Of a stretch of DNA of 5,617 bases, positions 1-5,046 are shown one piece after another. How positions within the stretch are numbered: the stretch's first letter is position 1; the number at the start of each line of letters is the position of its first letter. A program made the position numbers and the translations under genes. Source of the DNA: an uncultured Alphaproteobacteria bacterium (GTDB lineage: Bacteria; Pseudomonadota; Alphaproteobacteria; Caulobacterales; Hyphomonadaceae); assembly GCA_903831485.1 (NCBI GenBank), contig CAIKXW010000224.1, forward strand, positions 1-5,617. The letters run 5' to 3'. The notes beneath the pieces are model-generated. The model made no database searches. It was not told the DNA's origin and saw nothing but the letters and a program-made list of their open reading frames with translations.

Positions 1-377
1 AGCTGATGCGGGCGCTGGGGCGCGGACAGCCGGTCGCGTTGATGAACGACCAGAAGTTCAACCAGGGCGTCGCCGTGCCGTTCTTTGGCTACGACGCGAT
101 GACGGCGCCTGGCCCTACCCGCCTCGCCATGAAGTCTGGCGCGCCGCTGGTGCCGTTCTCATGCCGTCGCACAGGCCCCGGCTGCTATCGCGTGACGGTG
201 CACGAGCCGTTGATGCCGGACGCCGATCCGGACGAGGACAAGGCGATCTACAACACTGTGCTGAGGATCAACCAGTGGGTCGAGGCGCGCATCCGCGAGG
301 CGCCGGACCAGTGGTTCTGGATGCACAACCGCTGGCCGAAGGAGGCGTGGGTGAAGGCGGGGGTGTACGAAGACTAG
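1..377 (+). CDS. LpxL/HtrB-family lysophospholipid/lauroyl acyltransferase, C-terminal fragment
   Basis: This is the 3' end of a gene that enters from the left edge; about 125 codons are visible and the frame is open to base 3. The family transfers an acyl chain from acyl-ACP onto a lipid A precursor or a related lipid at the inner face of the cytoplasmic membrane. Visible family features are the LMNDQK motif followed by GVAVPFFG, then the GAPLVPFSCRR strand pair, and the C-terminal pattern APDQWFWMHNRWP, which matches the QW-W-H-RW ending of LpxL/LpxM-type enzymes. The catalytic HX4D motif lies in the N-terminal half, outside the window, so activity cannot be judged. The gene ends with TAG at 375-377 and faces the hydrolase gene convergently across 38 nt. 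That gap contains only a short GC-rich dyad and no T-run. Family assignment is confident; the exact acceptor (lipid A or ornithine-type lipid) is not resolvable. Confidence 0.9.
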   Translation, partial: LMRALGRGQPVALMNDQKFNQGVAVPFFGYDAMTAPGPTRLAMKSGAPLVPFSCRRTGPGCYRVTVHEPLMPDADPDEDKAIYNTVLRINQWVEARIREAPDQWFWMHNRWPKEAWVKAGVYED

Positions 378-415
378 CGCCGACCCAGCCGTCGCGCGCT
401 CCGGCGTTCAGCGCC

Positions 416-1372
416 TCACCCCATGATACCGATGCTGTCGTCGATCGTGCGGCGCACGGCGCCGACATAATCGATCAGCTGATGGCCTTCGATCATCGCT
501 TCGTAGAGCATCTTGAGCGCGTCGCGGACGACGTAGGGGCGCTCCATGGGGATGAAGTGGGTGGTGCCGGGGACGCGGGTGACGGCGGCGTCGGGGCGGA
601 TTGCGTGGACGCGGCCGTCGGCGTCGGGGACCGTGGTGGATTCCTTGTCGGCCTGCAGCAGGATGATGGGGATGCGCTTCTTGCGCAGGCGGCGAAGGGC
701 CGCCCACGGCCGGTAGCGGTGGGCCGCGAACACGGCGGATTCCCATTCGGGGGTGCAGGCGAGCTGGAATGTGCCGTCGTCCTGGCGCAGCACGCCATCG
801 ACCACATAGTCGTCGAGGAAGGGCGCGCGCCATGTCTTGAAGGCGCCTCGCCCGCGCAGGCTTTCGGCAGCATCGCTTGCCGATGCGAAGTCTCGGCGGC
901 GCCGAAGCGCCTGCTTCGCCAGCGCGTGCTTCTGGATGAACATGTTGAGGATCGGAAAGTTGTAGGCCCGGTAGACGCTTCTCCGCATCAGCACCGGATC
1001 GGCAAGTACGAGGCCCTTCACGAGATCCGGCCGCTTGCCCGCGACCAGCAGCGCGACCGTGCCGCCCATGGAATGGCCGCCGAGCACTGCGCCGTCCGGC
1101 GCGGTCTTCTCAAGGACCTGGATGACGTCGTCGCGGAACTTCGCCCACGATTTCATCCGCCGCGGATTGGCCGGAAGGCGGGAGCGGCCGTGGCCGCGCA
1201 GGTCGATGGCGGCGGCGTGCATCTGTCCGCCGAGCGGCTCGAGGATGGACTGGTAGGTGATGGCATTGAAACCGGTCGCGTGCAGGAACAGCACGTCGAT
1301 CGGCCGCACCGGATCGCCAAAGGCGATCCCTGATGCTTCCCCGTCCTTCAACTCTACACGAAACCTGCGCAT
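416..1372 (-). CDS. alpha/beta hydrolase
   Basis: The 318-residue protein has a complete alpha/beta-hydrolase core and no signal peptide, so it is probably cytoplasmic. The oxyanion-side motif LFLHATGF is at about 28-35, the IDLRGHGRS segment at 56-64, and the nucleophile elbow GHSMGG places the serine at 101. The likely acid is Asp242 in LLQADKE, and the catalytic histidine is His272 in GTTHFIPMERP. The lid region (about 125-215) is rich in Arg and aromatic residues. Such enzymes cleave esters, lactones, haloalkanes or other small substrates, and the sequence does not identify the substrate. The ATG at 1370-1372 lies 9 nt after the stop of the DUF4197 gene. A GGAGG inside the last codons of that gene, 13 nt before the ATG, can serve as ribosome binding site, though the spacing is long. 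Co-transcription with the upstream gene is therefore likely. The long plus-strand reading frame over the same bases is a shadow with no family features. Confidence 0.92.
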   Translation of the reverse strand: MRRFRVELKDGEASGIAFGDPVRPIDVLFLHATGFNAITYQSILEPLGGQMHAAAIDLRGHGRSRLPANPRRMKSWAKFRDDVIQVLEKTAPDGAVLGGHSMGGTVALLVAGKRPDLVKGLVLADPVLMRRSVYRAYNFPILNMFIQKHALAKQALRRRRDFASASDAAESLRGRGAFKTWRAPFLDDYVVDGVLRQDDGTFQLACTPEWESAVFAAHRYRPWAALRRLRKKRIPIILLQADKESTTVPDADGRVHAIRPDAAVTRVPGTTHFIPMERPYVVRDALKMLYEAMIEGHQLIDYVGAVRRTIDDSIGIMG

Positions 1373-1381
1373 GCAGCGCGT

Positions 1382-2119
1382 CTAGCCTCCAAATACCTTG
1401 CGCAGAAGATCGCTTGTCCGCTTCACGGGGTCGCGGCGAATCGCCTGTTCTTCACGGGCGAGGTAATAGAACAATCCGTTCAGCGCACCAGTCGTCGCCT
1501 CATCCGCGAGCCAGGTCTTTGTGTCGGTCTTGAGCGCGCCGGCGCCGTATTTGGCCACCGCGCCGTCAAGCGCGGTCAACGCGCCAGCGGATTGCAGCGC
1601 CTGCGAAAACTGCGGCTTGAGGGCCTGCCTTAGGCTCGCTTCGGTCTTGTTGCGCAGGAAGGTCGTGGCTGCGGAGTCGCCACCGCGCAGGATGGCCATG
1701 GCGTCGTCGAACGTCATCGACTTTACCGCGTCGGTCACCATCTTGCCGGCCGCGGGCGCGGACGCCTCCGCCGCCCGGTTCACGCGCCGCTGCAGGTCAT
1801 CGAGCGTTCCGGCCATGCCGAACGGGGCGAGCCGCTTGTGAGCCTGCCCCAGCACGCCAGGCAGGGGGATACGCACGGCGGGATCGCCCATATAGCCGTT
1901 CGCGGCCGACAGCCGCTTTGTCGCCAGCCCGCCCGCCACCGAGAGGGCTTCCCTGAGGCCAGCCGCAACGTCACCCTTGGTCAGGTTGCCTTTGTCGCCC
2001 GGCATGGACTTGTGGAGGATGTCGGAGGCGATCTTGCCGAAGTCCTGCGCGCTCGCCGGCACGGACGCCGCCAGCGCCACGCACAGCGCGAGGCCCAATC
2101 CAGCTCTTCCGGCGTGCAT
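1382..2119 (-). CDS. DUF4197 domain-containing secreted protein
   Basis: The product is 245 residues from the ATG at 2117-2119. I chose this start because it gives a clean signal peptide (MHAGRAG, a hydrophobic LGLALCVALAASV, then PASAQ with likely cleavage after Ala-Ser-Ala) and has GGGAGG four to five bases upstream. The frame stays open to a TTG at 2176, but that TTG lies inside the likely -35 box. The mature part matches DUF4197: the GLREALSVAGGLATKRLSAANGY segment, DPAVRIPLPG, a long amphipathic helix with VNRAAEASAP, DAVKSMTFDDAMAILRGGDSAATTFLR, and the C-terminal ALNGLFYYLAREEQAIRRDP followed by RTSDLLRKVFGG. The fold is expected to be helical and periplasmic. No biochemical function is established for the family as far as I know. 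It is the first gene of a two-gene unit with the alpha/beta hydrolase. Confidence 0.93.
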   Translation of the reverse strand: MHAGRAGLGLALCVALAASVPASAQDFGKIASDILHKSMPGDKGNLTKGDVAAGLREALSVAGGLATKRLSAANGYMGDPAVRIPLPGVLGQAHKRLAPFGMAGTLDDLQRRVNRAAEASAPAAGKMVTDAVKSMTFDDAMAILRGGDSAATTFLRNKTEASLRQALKPQFSQALQSAGALTALDGAVAKYGAGALKTDTKTWLADEATTGALNGLFYYLAREEQAIRRDPVKRTSDLLRKVFGG

Positions 2120-2147
2120 GCTGCCTCCCGCGGCGCCAACCGGGCGG

Positions 2148-2176
2148 ATAGGACAGGCAAAGGGGGGCCACGTCAA
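2148..2176 (-). promoter_or_regulatory. putative sigma70-type promoter of the DUF4197-hydrolase unit
   Basis: Reading the minus strand, TTGACG (2176-2171) is followed after 17 nt by TCCTAT (2153-2148). The -35 hexamer matches the consensus at five of six bases and also fits the alphaproteobacterial TTGACG-type box. The -10 is weaker, at three of six. Predicted initiation is near 2141, giving a leader of about 22 nt that carries the GGGAGG ribosome binding site before the ATG at 2119. The geometry is good, but no experimental evidence is available. Confidence 0.42.
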
Positions 2177-2242
2177 ACGGGTCGCGCTGCTGGCTCTGGT
2201 TGGCTAGGCTGGGGCCAGAAACGCAATACAGGGACGGAAATC

Positions 2243-3091
2243 ATGTCAGCCCAGCATTCCTGCTTCGAGGTCTCGATCACAGATCGGGTCGCCCATATCC
2301 GGTTCTCGCGCCCTGAAAGGCTGAATACCTTCACACCGGAGGCGTGGATTGAACTCCCCGCCATCGTGAAGAGTATCGACCGCAACGCCCGTGCGCGCTG
2401 CATAGTGGTGTCGTCGTCGGGCAAGCATTTCACGGCCGGCATGGACCTCGCCGTGTTCACAAAGCCGGAAGGGATCACCAGCGAGGCGCGTGACCCGCAC
2501 CTGCGCGCGGAGAAGTTCCGGGCTGATCTTTCGGCGCTGCAGGATGCGTTCACATGCCTCGACCAGGCGCGCATGCCGGTGATCGTCTGCGTTCAAGGCG
2601 GATGCATCGGGGCGGGTGTCGACATGATTTCGGCGTGCGATATCCGGCTTGCGACGAAGGACGCGTTCTTCTGCATCCAGGAAATCAACATCGGCATGAC
2701 GGCGGACGTCGGCACATTCCCGCGCCTGTGCAAACTGCTGCCGGAGGGCTGGGTGCGTCAGATTTCCTATACGGGCGAGCGCCTGCCCGCGGCGCGCGCG
2801 CGGGACCTCGGCCTCGTCAACGAGGTGTTCGATACGCAAGAGGCGATGCTTGATCACGCCATGGCGCTGGCGCGCGAGATTGCGTCGAAGAATCCGCTCG
2901 CCGTCACCGGATCGAAGGCGATGATCAACTATGCGCGTGATCACACGATTGCGGATGGGCTGGACTATATCGGCGTGTGGAATGCCGCAATGCTGTCCGG
3001 CGCGCACATGCGAGAGGCGTTCATGGCGAAGGCCGAGAAGCGAGAGCCGGCGTTCCCGGATCTGCTGGCGCTGCGGGATGGGCCGATCTAA
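2243..3091 (+). CDS. crotonase-family enzyme, dienoyl-CoA isomerase (ECH1)-like
   Basis: The 282-residue product begins at ATG 2243, preceded by GGGACGGAAA as a weak ribosome binding site. The frame is open further upstream but without family homology. The protein has the crotonase fold: VAHIRFSRPERLNTF (16-30), the first oxyanion-hole strand SSSGKHFTAGMDL (57-69), and the second, VQGGCIGAGVDMISACDIR (117-135). Three acidic residues fit the catalytic triad of delta3,5-delta2,4-dienoyl-CoA isomerase: Asp127 (GVDMIS), Glu147 (IQEINIG) and Asp155 (TADVGT). Their spacing, 20 then 8 residues, is the same as Asp176/Glu196/Asp204 of rat ECH1. The TADVGTFPRLCKLLPEG segment is also characteristic. The inferred role is isomerising conjugated dienoyl-CoA during beta-oxidation of unsaturated fatty acids in the cytosol. 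Plain enoyl-CoA hydratase activity is less likely because the usual paired glutamates are not both present. The gene stands alone on its strand. Confidence 0.92.
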   Translation: MSAQHSCFEVSITDRVAHIRFSRPERLNTFTPEAWIELPAIVKSIDRNARARCIVVSSSGKHFTAGMDLAVFTKPEGITSEARDPHLRAEKFRADLSALQDAFTCLDQARMPVIVCVQGGCIGAGVDMISACDIRLATKDAFFCIQEINIGMTADVGTFPRLCKLLPEGWVRQISYTGERLPAARARDLGLVNEVFDTQEAMLDHAMALAREIASKNPLAVTGSKAMINYARDHTIADGLDYIGVWNAAMLSGAHMREAFMAKAEKREPAFPDLLALRDGPI

Positions 3092-3390
3092 CCGCCGCGG
3101 CTGAACAAACCCTGTGCCGAATAGACTAGCCTGCCTTCGGACCGCGCCTCGATCGAGGCGAAGACGATTGAGCGGGCGCGCTTGTCGACGCTGACCATGA
3201 CGGCGACAGGGGTATCGCCGAGTTCTTGCGAGGTCACATCCAGCGACAGGGATGCCAGCCGCATCTCTGGGCCAGCCGCCTGGCCCAGAGCGTTCATCGC
3301 GTGTTCGGAACATTTCTGCGCATCAGGCGCGCCGGGGCCGCCGAGGCTTGTTGCGGAAATCGTGGAGGTAGCTGGGTCTGTGTCGGCCAT
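3088..3390 (-). CDS. small protein with hotdog-thioesterase-like C-terminal half
   Basis: A 100-residue protein starts at ATG 3390 with only a weak AGG-type ribosome binding site. Codon third positions are mostly G or C, as in neighbouring genes, which supports real coding. I do not recognise the N-terminal half, which has a low-complexity Ser/Thr/Gly start and then a helix around SEHAMNALGQAAG. Residues 43-98 (from MRLASLSLDVTS through SVDKRARSIVFASIEARS to GRLVYSAQGLFSR) look like the last three or four beta-strands of a PaaI/4HBT-type hotdog domain, where the R-R-S-L-F pattern and the closing strand A-x-G-x-F are common. The length is short for a complete hotdog (about 130-150), so it may be a half-domain or a divergent form. 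The hotdog assignment is inference. Its stop overlaps the stop of the convergent crotonase gene by 4 nt, and a terminator-like hairpin lies 22 nt before its start. Confidence 0.7.
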   Translation of the reverse strand: MADTDPATSTISATSLGGPGAPDAQKCSEHAMNALGQAAGPEMRLASLSLDVTSQELGDTPVAVMVSVDKRARSIVFASIEARSEGRLVYSAQGLFSRGG

Positions 3391-3402
3391 CGCGCAGGCC
3401 TA

Positions 3403-3432
3403 GATACAGAAACGCCCGCTGTGAAGCGGGCG
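3403..3432 (-). terminator. terminator-like hairpin just upstream of the 3390 gene
   Basis: On the minus strand, CGCCCGCT (3432-3425), loop TCAC and AGCGGGCG (3420-3413) form a perfect 8-bp GC-rich stem, directly followed by TTTCTGTATC. The U-tract is modest (UUUCUGU), so it is a weaker intrinsic terminator than the one at 3634-3667. It lies in the leader of the gene starting at 3390, which makes it either the end of a separate small RNA or an attenuator. Confidence 0.6.
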
Positions 3433-3523
3433 GTCCACTCCGCCGAGGGCAGAGGAAGCGACTTCCCGACGGAGTGGTCTCGGGGGGTCGGGGGGGACGG
3501 ATAAGACCGCCACCGCCGGGAAG
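3403..3523 (-). ncRNA. candidate structured RNA: leader attenuator or small RNA with C-rich loop
   Basis: Three pairings can be read on the minus strand. Stem A is CUUCCCGGCGG (3523-3513) with CCGUCGGGAAG (3472-3462), 11 bp including one G-U, topped by GGUCU/AGACC (3508-3504 with 3480-3476). Its loop of about 23 nt is nearly all C (runs of seven and six). Stem B is CCACUCCGUCG (3477-3467) with CGGCGGAGUGG (3445-3435), also 11 bp with one G-U, containing a small GGAAG/CUUCC hairpin. Stems A and B share bases and cannot coexist. A third pairing, GGCGGUC (3511-3505) with GACCGCC (3435-3429), would open the terminator stem at 3413-3432. Such alternatives are typical of transcription attenuators, but a stand-alone small RNA with an exposed C-rich loop fits as well. 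I cannot assign a known RNA family. No clear promoter is visible upstream, although a TTGGCGG near 3549-3543 could be a -35 box. Confidence 0.45.
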
Positions 3524-3580
3524 CACAAATGAAAAACGCGATCCGCCAAAAGCGGTTCCGTGGCCGCGCGACTTTTTCTG

Positions 3581-3623
3581 AATCTGGGTTCACGGTCCGC
3601 CGAGCGGAGGTAACCCATTGATT
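3581..3623. repeat. interrupted inverted repeat in the intergenic region
   Basis: TGGGTT (3585-3590) pairs with AACCCA (3612-3617), and inside it TCCGC (3596-3600) pairs with GCGGA (3604-3608) across a CGA loop. AATC (3581-3584) and GATT (3620-3623) extend the outer stem after a two-base bulge. There is no adjoining T-run on either strand, so it is not an obvious terminator. It lies between the 3634-3667 terminator and the structured element, and could be a protein site or the 5' part of a longer RNA. Confidence 0.35.
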
Positions 3624-3633
3624 TCCCATGGCT

Positions 3634-3667
3634 CAAAGCAAAACGGGCGGTCCGACAGGACCGCCCG
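3634..3667 (-). terminator. strong intrinsic terminator of the DUF2780-like gene
   Basis: On the minus strand CGGGCGGTCC (3667-3658), loop TGTC and GGACCGCCCG (3653-3644) form a perfect 10-bp stem with a four-base loop. TTTTGCTTTG follows immediately (3643-3634). It starts 24 nt after the stop codon of the gene ending at 3692. Position, stem strength and U-tract all fit a rho-independent terminator closing the dipeptidase/DUF2780-like unit. Confidence 0.82.
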
Positions 3668-3691
3668 ACAGGTTGCACTCATACAAGGAGG

Positions 3692-4114
3692 TTAAGCTAC
3701 GCTACGCACTGCACTGGCTGAAGCGTTCAGCGCGCCGAAAATGTCGCCGAGGTGGCCGACACCGGAAACGCCAAACGCGGACTGTGAGAACTTGCCGATC
3801 GCCGGAAAAATCCGGCCGATCTCATTTGGGCCAAGACCGAGGGCGTGAAGGTCGACCATCAGACCTTCGACCACGGCCATGCGGCCGCCGGGCGTACGCT
3901 CGATCAGGCGGGCCAGAACCCCTGTGGGCGCGCCGATCTGGGCGCCCATGGTGGCGGCCAGCGTGCGGGCGCCGGGGATGCGCTCGAAGAATTCGTCTGC
4001 GATGGGGGCGCCTTGCCGCTCGGCGGCGTTCAGCACGATGCCAATGGCGGCCTCGGCCTTGGCGCGCGTGATGCCAGCGGTCTTCGACACCTCGTTGATG
4101 AACGCGCTGAGCAT
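3692..4114 (-). CDS. small DUF2780-like protein
   Basis: I place the start at ATG 4112-4114, which gives 140 residues beginning MLSAFINEVSK, with GGGG 8-11 nt upstream. The frame is open to 4207, but that extension overlaps the end of the dipeptidase gene and looks non-coding. The protein is Gly/Ala-rich and helical. It has an N-terminal NEVSKTAGITRAKAEAAIG helix pair (7-25), an FFERIPGARTL segment (42-52), and LHALGLGPNEIGRIFPAIGKF (89-109). This layout (N-terminal helix with a Gly-Ile-Thr turn, an IPG motif, then a LGL-x-I-x-x-x-P-x-I segment) resembles the DUF2780 family, whose function is unknown; the assignment is from memory of the pattern and only moderate. No signal peptide or transmembrane segment is evident. 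It follows the dipeptidase gene by 55 nt on the same strand and ends before a strong terminator, so co-transcription is likely. Confidence 0.78.
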   Translation of the reverse strand: MLSAFINEVSKTAGITRAKAEAAIGIVLNAAERQGAPIADEFFERIPGARTLAATMGAQIGAPTGVLARLIERTPGGRMAVVEGLMVDLHALGLGPNEIGRIFPAIGKFSQSAFGVSGVGHLGDIFGALNASASAVRSVA

Positions 4115-4169
4115 GCGGACCCCGCAATCGACTGAAATACGAGTGTGCCGCGCTAAGGTTGCCGGGGTC

Positions 4170-4967
4170 TTAAGGCCGCGAGTTCCCTGTGGAACCCGTG
4201 GGGTCACATCCGCCGTAGAGCGCCGCAGGCTCGCCTCGAAGTTTTGCCCACATCTGGTCGCCCCAGGAATAGTGCCACCACTCCGTCGGATTGTTGGCGA
4301 ACCCCGCCTCGGTCATCACCCAGTAGATAAGCCGGCGGTTCGCGCGCGCCTCCTCGTCGGACATTGAGATTGCGGGCTTGTGCTCGAATGCGTCGGTCCA
4401 TGCGTCCTCGGTCACATCGTCGAACAGGCCGCCCATGAAAAGTGGCTGACCTGTCGCCTTGAAGCGCAGCGTGAGATCGACTGCGCCGCCGGTTGAATGG
4501 GGCGATGGGGATGCATCGCCTTCGCTGGGCGCGGCCCAGTACTTCTCCACCTCGTCGACAAGTTCCTGCCCGTCGAGGTGCGGCGCGCGTTGCCTCAGCC
4601 ATGCGGGAAACCAGACGTCGTGGAAGTGGCGCTGCACAGCTTGCGGCCGCCACGCGTCGAACAGGTAGAGCTCCAGCCCCGCTCCCGCGAGACGCGCGTT
4701 CACCGCGAGCAGCGCATCGCCGACCGACTTGCGCACGTACAGCCCGTCGATCGCGCCCGGTATCCGCTCGTTGTAGGGTGGGTTGAATGGGGTGTTGTAG
4801 TGGTTGACGCCGGCGAGGCCGATGGCGGTCGCCTCGACGCAAGGTTCGTGGAATACCGCGCTGTCGCCGGCAATCGCCACGTCCTGCCGATAGCCGCGCC
4901 TGCGCGCCTGCGCATCGGCTGATGAGGGAGTGGGGCGACGTTTCAGTTGGGCGAGTTCGACTGTCAT
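4170..4967 (-). CDS. VanX-like D-alanyl-D-alanine dipeptidase (peptidase family M15D)
   Basis: The 265-residue protein carries the full zinc-dipeptidase signature. The SPHSTGGAVDLTL motif supplies His157 and Asp164, TEWWHYSWGD supplies the catalytic base Glu229 and the third ligand His232, and the transition-state arginine is Arg107 in LFDAWRPQ. The region NHYNTPFNPPYNERIPGAIDG (55-75) and KYWAAPSEG before the zinc motif are also typical. The enzyme hydrolyses D-Ala-D-Ala and related dipeptides. I see no signal peptide, so it probably acts in the cytoplasm. No vanH, vanA or two-component genes are visible, so a role in using or recycling peptidoglycan-derived dipeptide is more likely than glycopeptide resistance. 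The start at ATG 4967 has no well-spaced ribosome binding site. A predicted promoter puts initiation at or next to this ATG, and a perfect dyad abuts it. A start further downstream is possible, since the first 25 residues are not conserved in my recollection. Confidence 0.92.
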   Translation of the reverse strand: MTVELAQLKRRPTPSSADAQARRRGYRQDVAIAGDSAVFHEPCVEATAIGLAGVNHYNTPFNPPYNERIPGAIDGLYVRKSVGDALLAVNARLAGAGLELYLFDAWRPQAVQRHFHDVWFPAWLRQRAPHLDGQELVDEVEKYWAAPSEGDASPSPHSTGGAVDLTLRFKATGQPLFMGGLFDDVTEDAWTDAFEHKPAISMSDEEARANRRLIYWVMTEAGFANNPTEWWHYSWGDQMWAKLRGEPAALYGGCDPTGSTGNSRP

Positions 4968-4991
4968 CCGCCGAAGCTACGCATTCGGCGG
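4968..4991. promoter_or_regulatory. perfect inverted repeat, candidate operator of the dipeptidase gene
   Basis: CCGCCGAA (4968-4975), an 8-nt spacer, and TTCGGCGG (4984-4991) form a perfect dyad. It abuts the ATG of the dipeptidase gene and covers the predicted -10 box at 4974-4979. A regulator bound here would block initiation, so a repressor site is the simplest reading. If transcribed it would instead form an 8-bp hairpin at the 5' end. The site lies in the 79-nt divergent region shared with the BrkB-family gene. Confidence 0.5.
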
Positions 4992-5002
4992 GCTCGCGAC
5001 AA
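4974..5002 (-). promoter_or_regulatory. putative promoter of the dipeptidase gene, possibly leaderless
   Basis: On the minus strand TTGTCG (5002-4997) and TAGCTT (4979-4974) are separated by exactly 17 nt. The -35 matches consensus at four of six bases. The -10 matches at three of six, including its first two and last bases. Initiation about 7 nt downstream would fall at or next to the A of the ATG at 4967, giving a leaderless mRNA. That agrees with the absence of a properly spaced Shine-Dalgarno sequence. Confidence 0.38.
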
Positions 5003-5046
5003 ACCGAATCCGGAACTTTGCCCGGCGCCGCCGCGTTCCCGCTGGC

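Noticed and set aside
388..411. Short GC-rich dyad between the convergent acyltransferase and hydrolase genes as a bidirectional terminator
   Set aside because: The stem is only about four base pairs and neither side has a T-run.
161..1333. 390-codon open frame on the plus strand opposite the hydrolase gene
   Set aside because: It is the antisense shadow of the alpha/beta hydrolase, which has a complete catalytic set. The plus frame shows no family motifs and has the repetitive Gly/Asp/Val composition typical of GC-rich shadows.
2120..2176. TTG start 57 nt upstream for the DUF4197 protein
   Set aside because: It would put 19 residues before a standard signal peptide, and the TTG lies in the likely -35 box. 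The ATG at 2119 has a strong ribosome binding site.
2200..2229. TTGGCT-N18-CAATAC as a promoter for the crotonase gene
   Set aside because: Both boxes are weak, and initiation would leave only about 7 nt before the ATG, with no room for the weak ribosome binding site. I see no better promoter in 2177-2242.
2246..3313. 355-codon open frame on the minus strand opposite the crotonase gene
   Set aside because: The composition is Arg-rich and without recognisable motifs, while the opposite strand encodes a well-conserved crotonase with catalytic residues.
3294..3629. 111-codon minus-strand frame across the intergenic region
   Set aside because: It runs through terminator-like hairpins and homopolymer runs and overlaps the 3390 gene in another frame. 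Its translation is Arg/Pro/Ser-rich with no family pattern.
4182..4195. GTTCC-CTGT-GGAAC hairpin as a terminator of the dipeptidase gene
   Set aside because: It lies inside the last codons, has only a 5-bp stem and no T-run. The strong terminator is further downstream at 3634-3667.
4115..4207. N-terminal extension of the DUF2780-like protein
   Set aside because: The extension would overlap the 3' end of the dipeptidase gene. The ATG at 4114 has a better-placed G-rich ribosome binding site and begins the family-like region.
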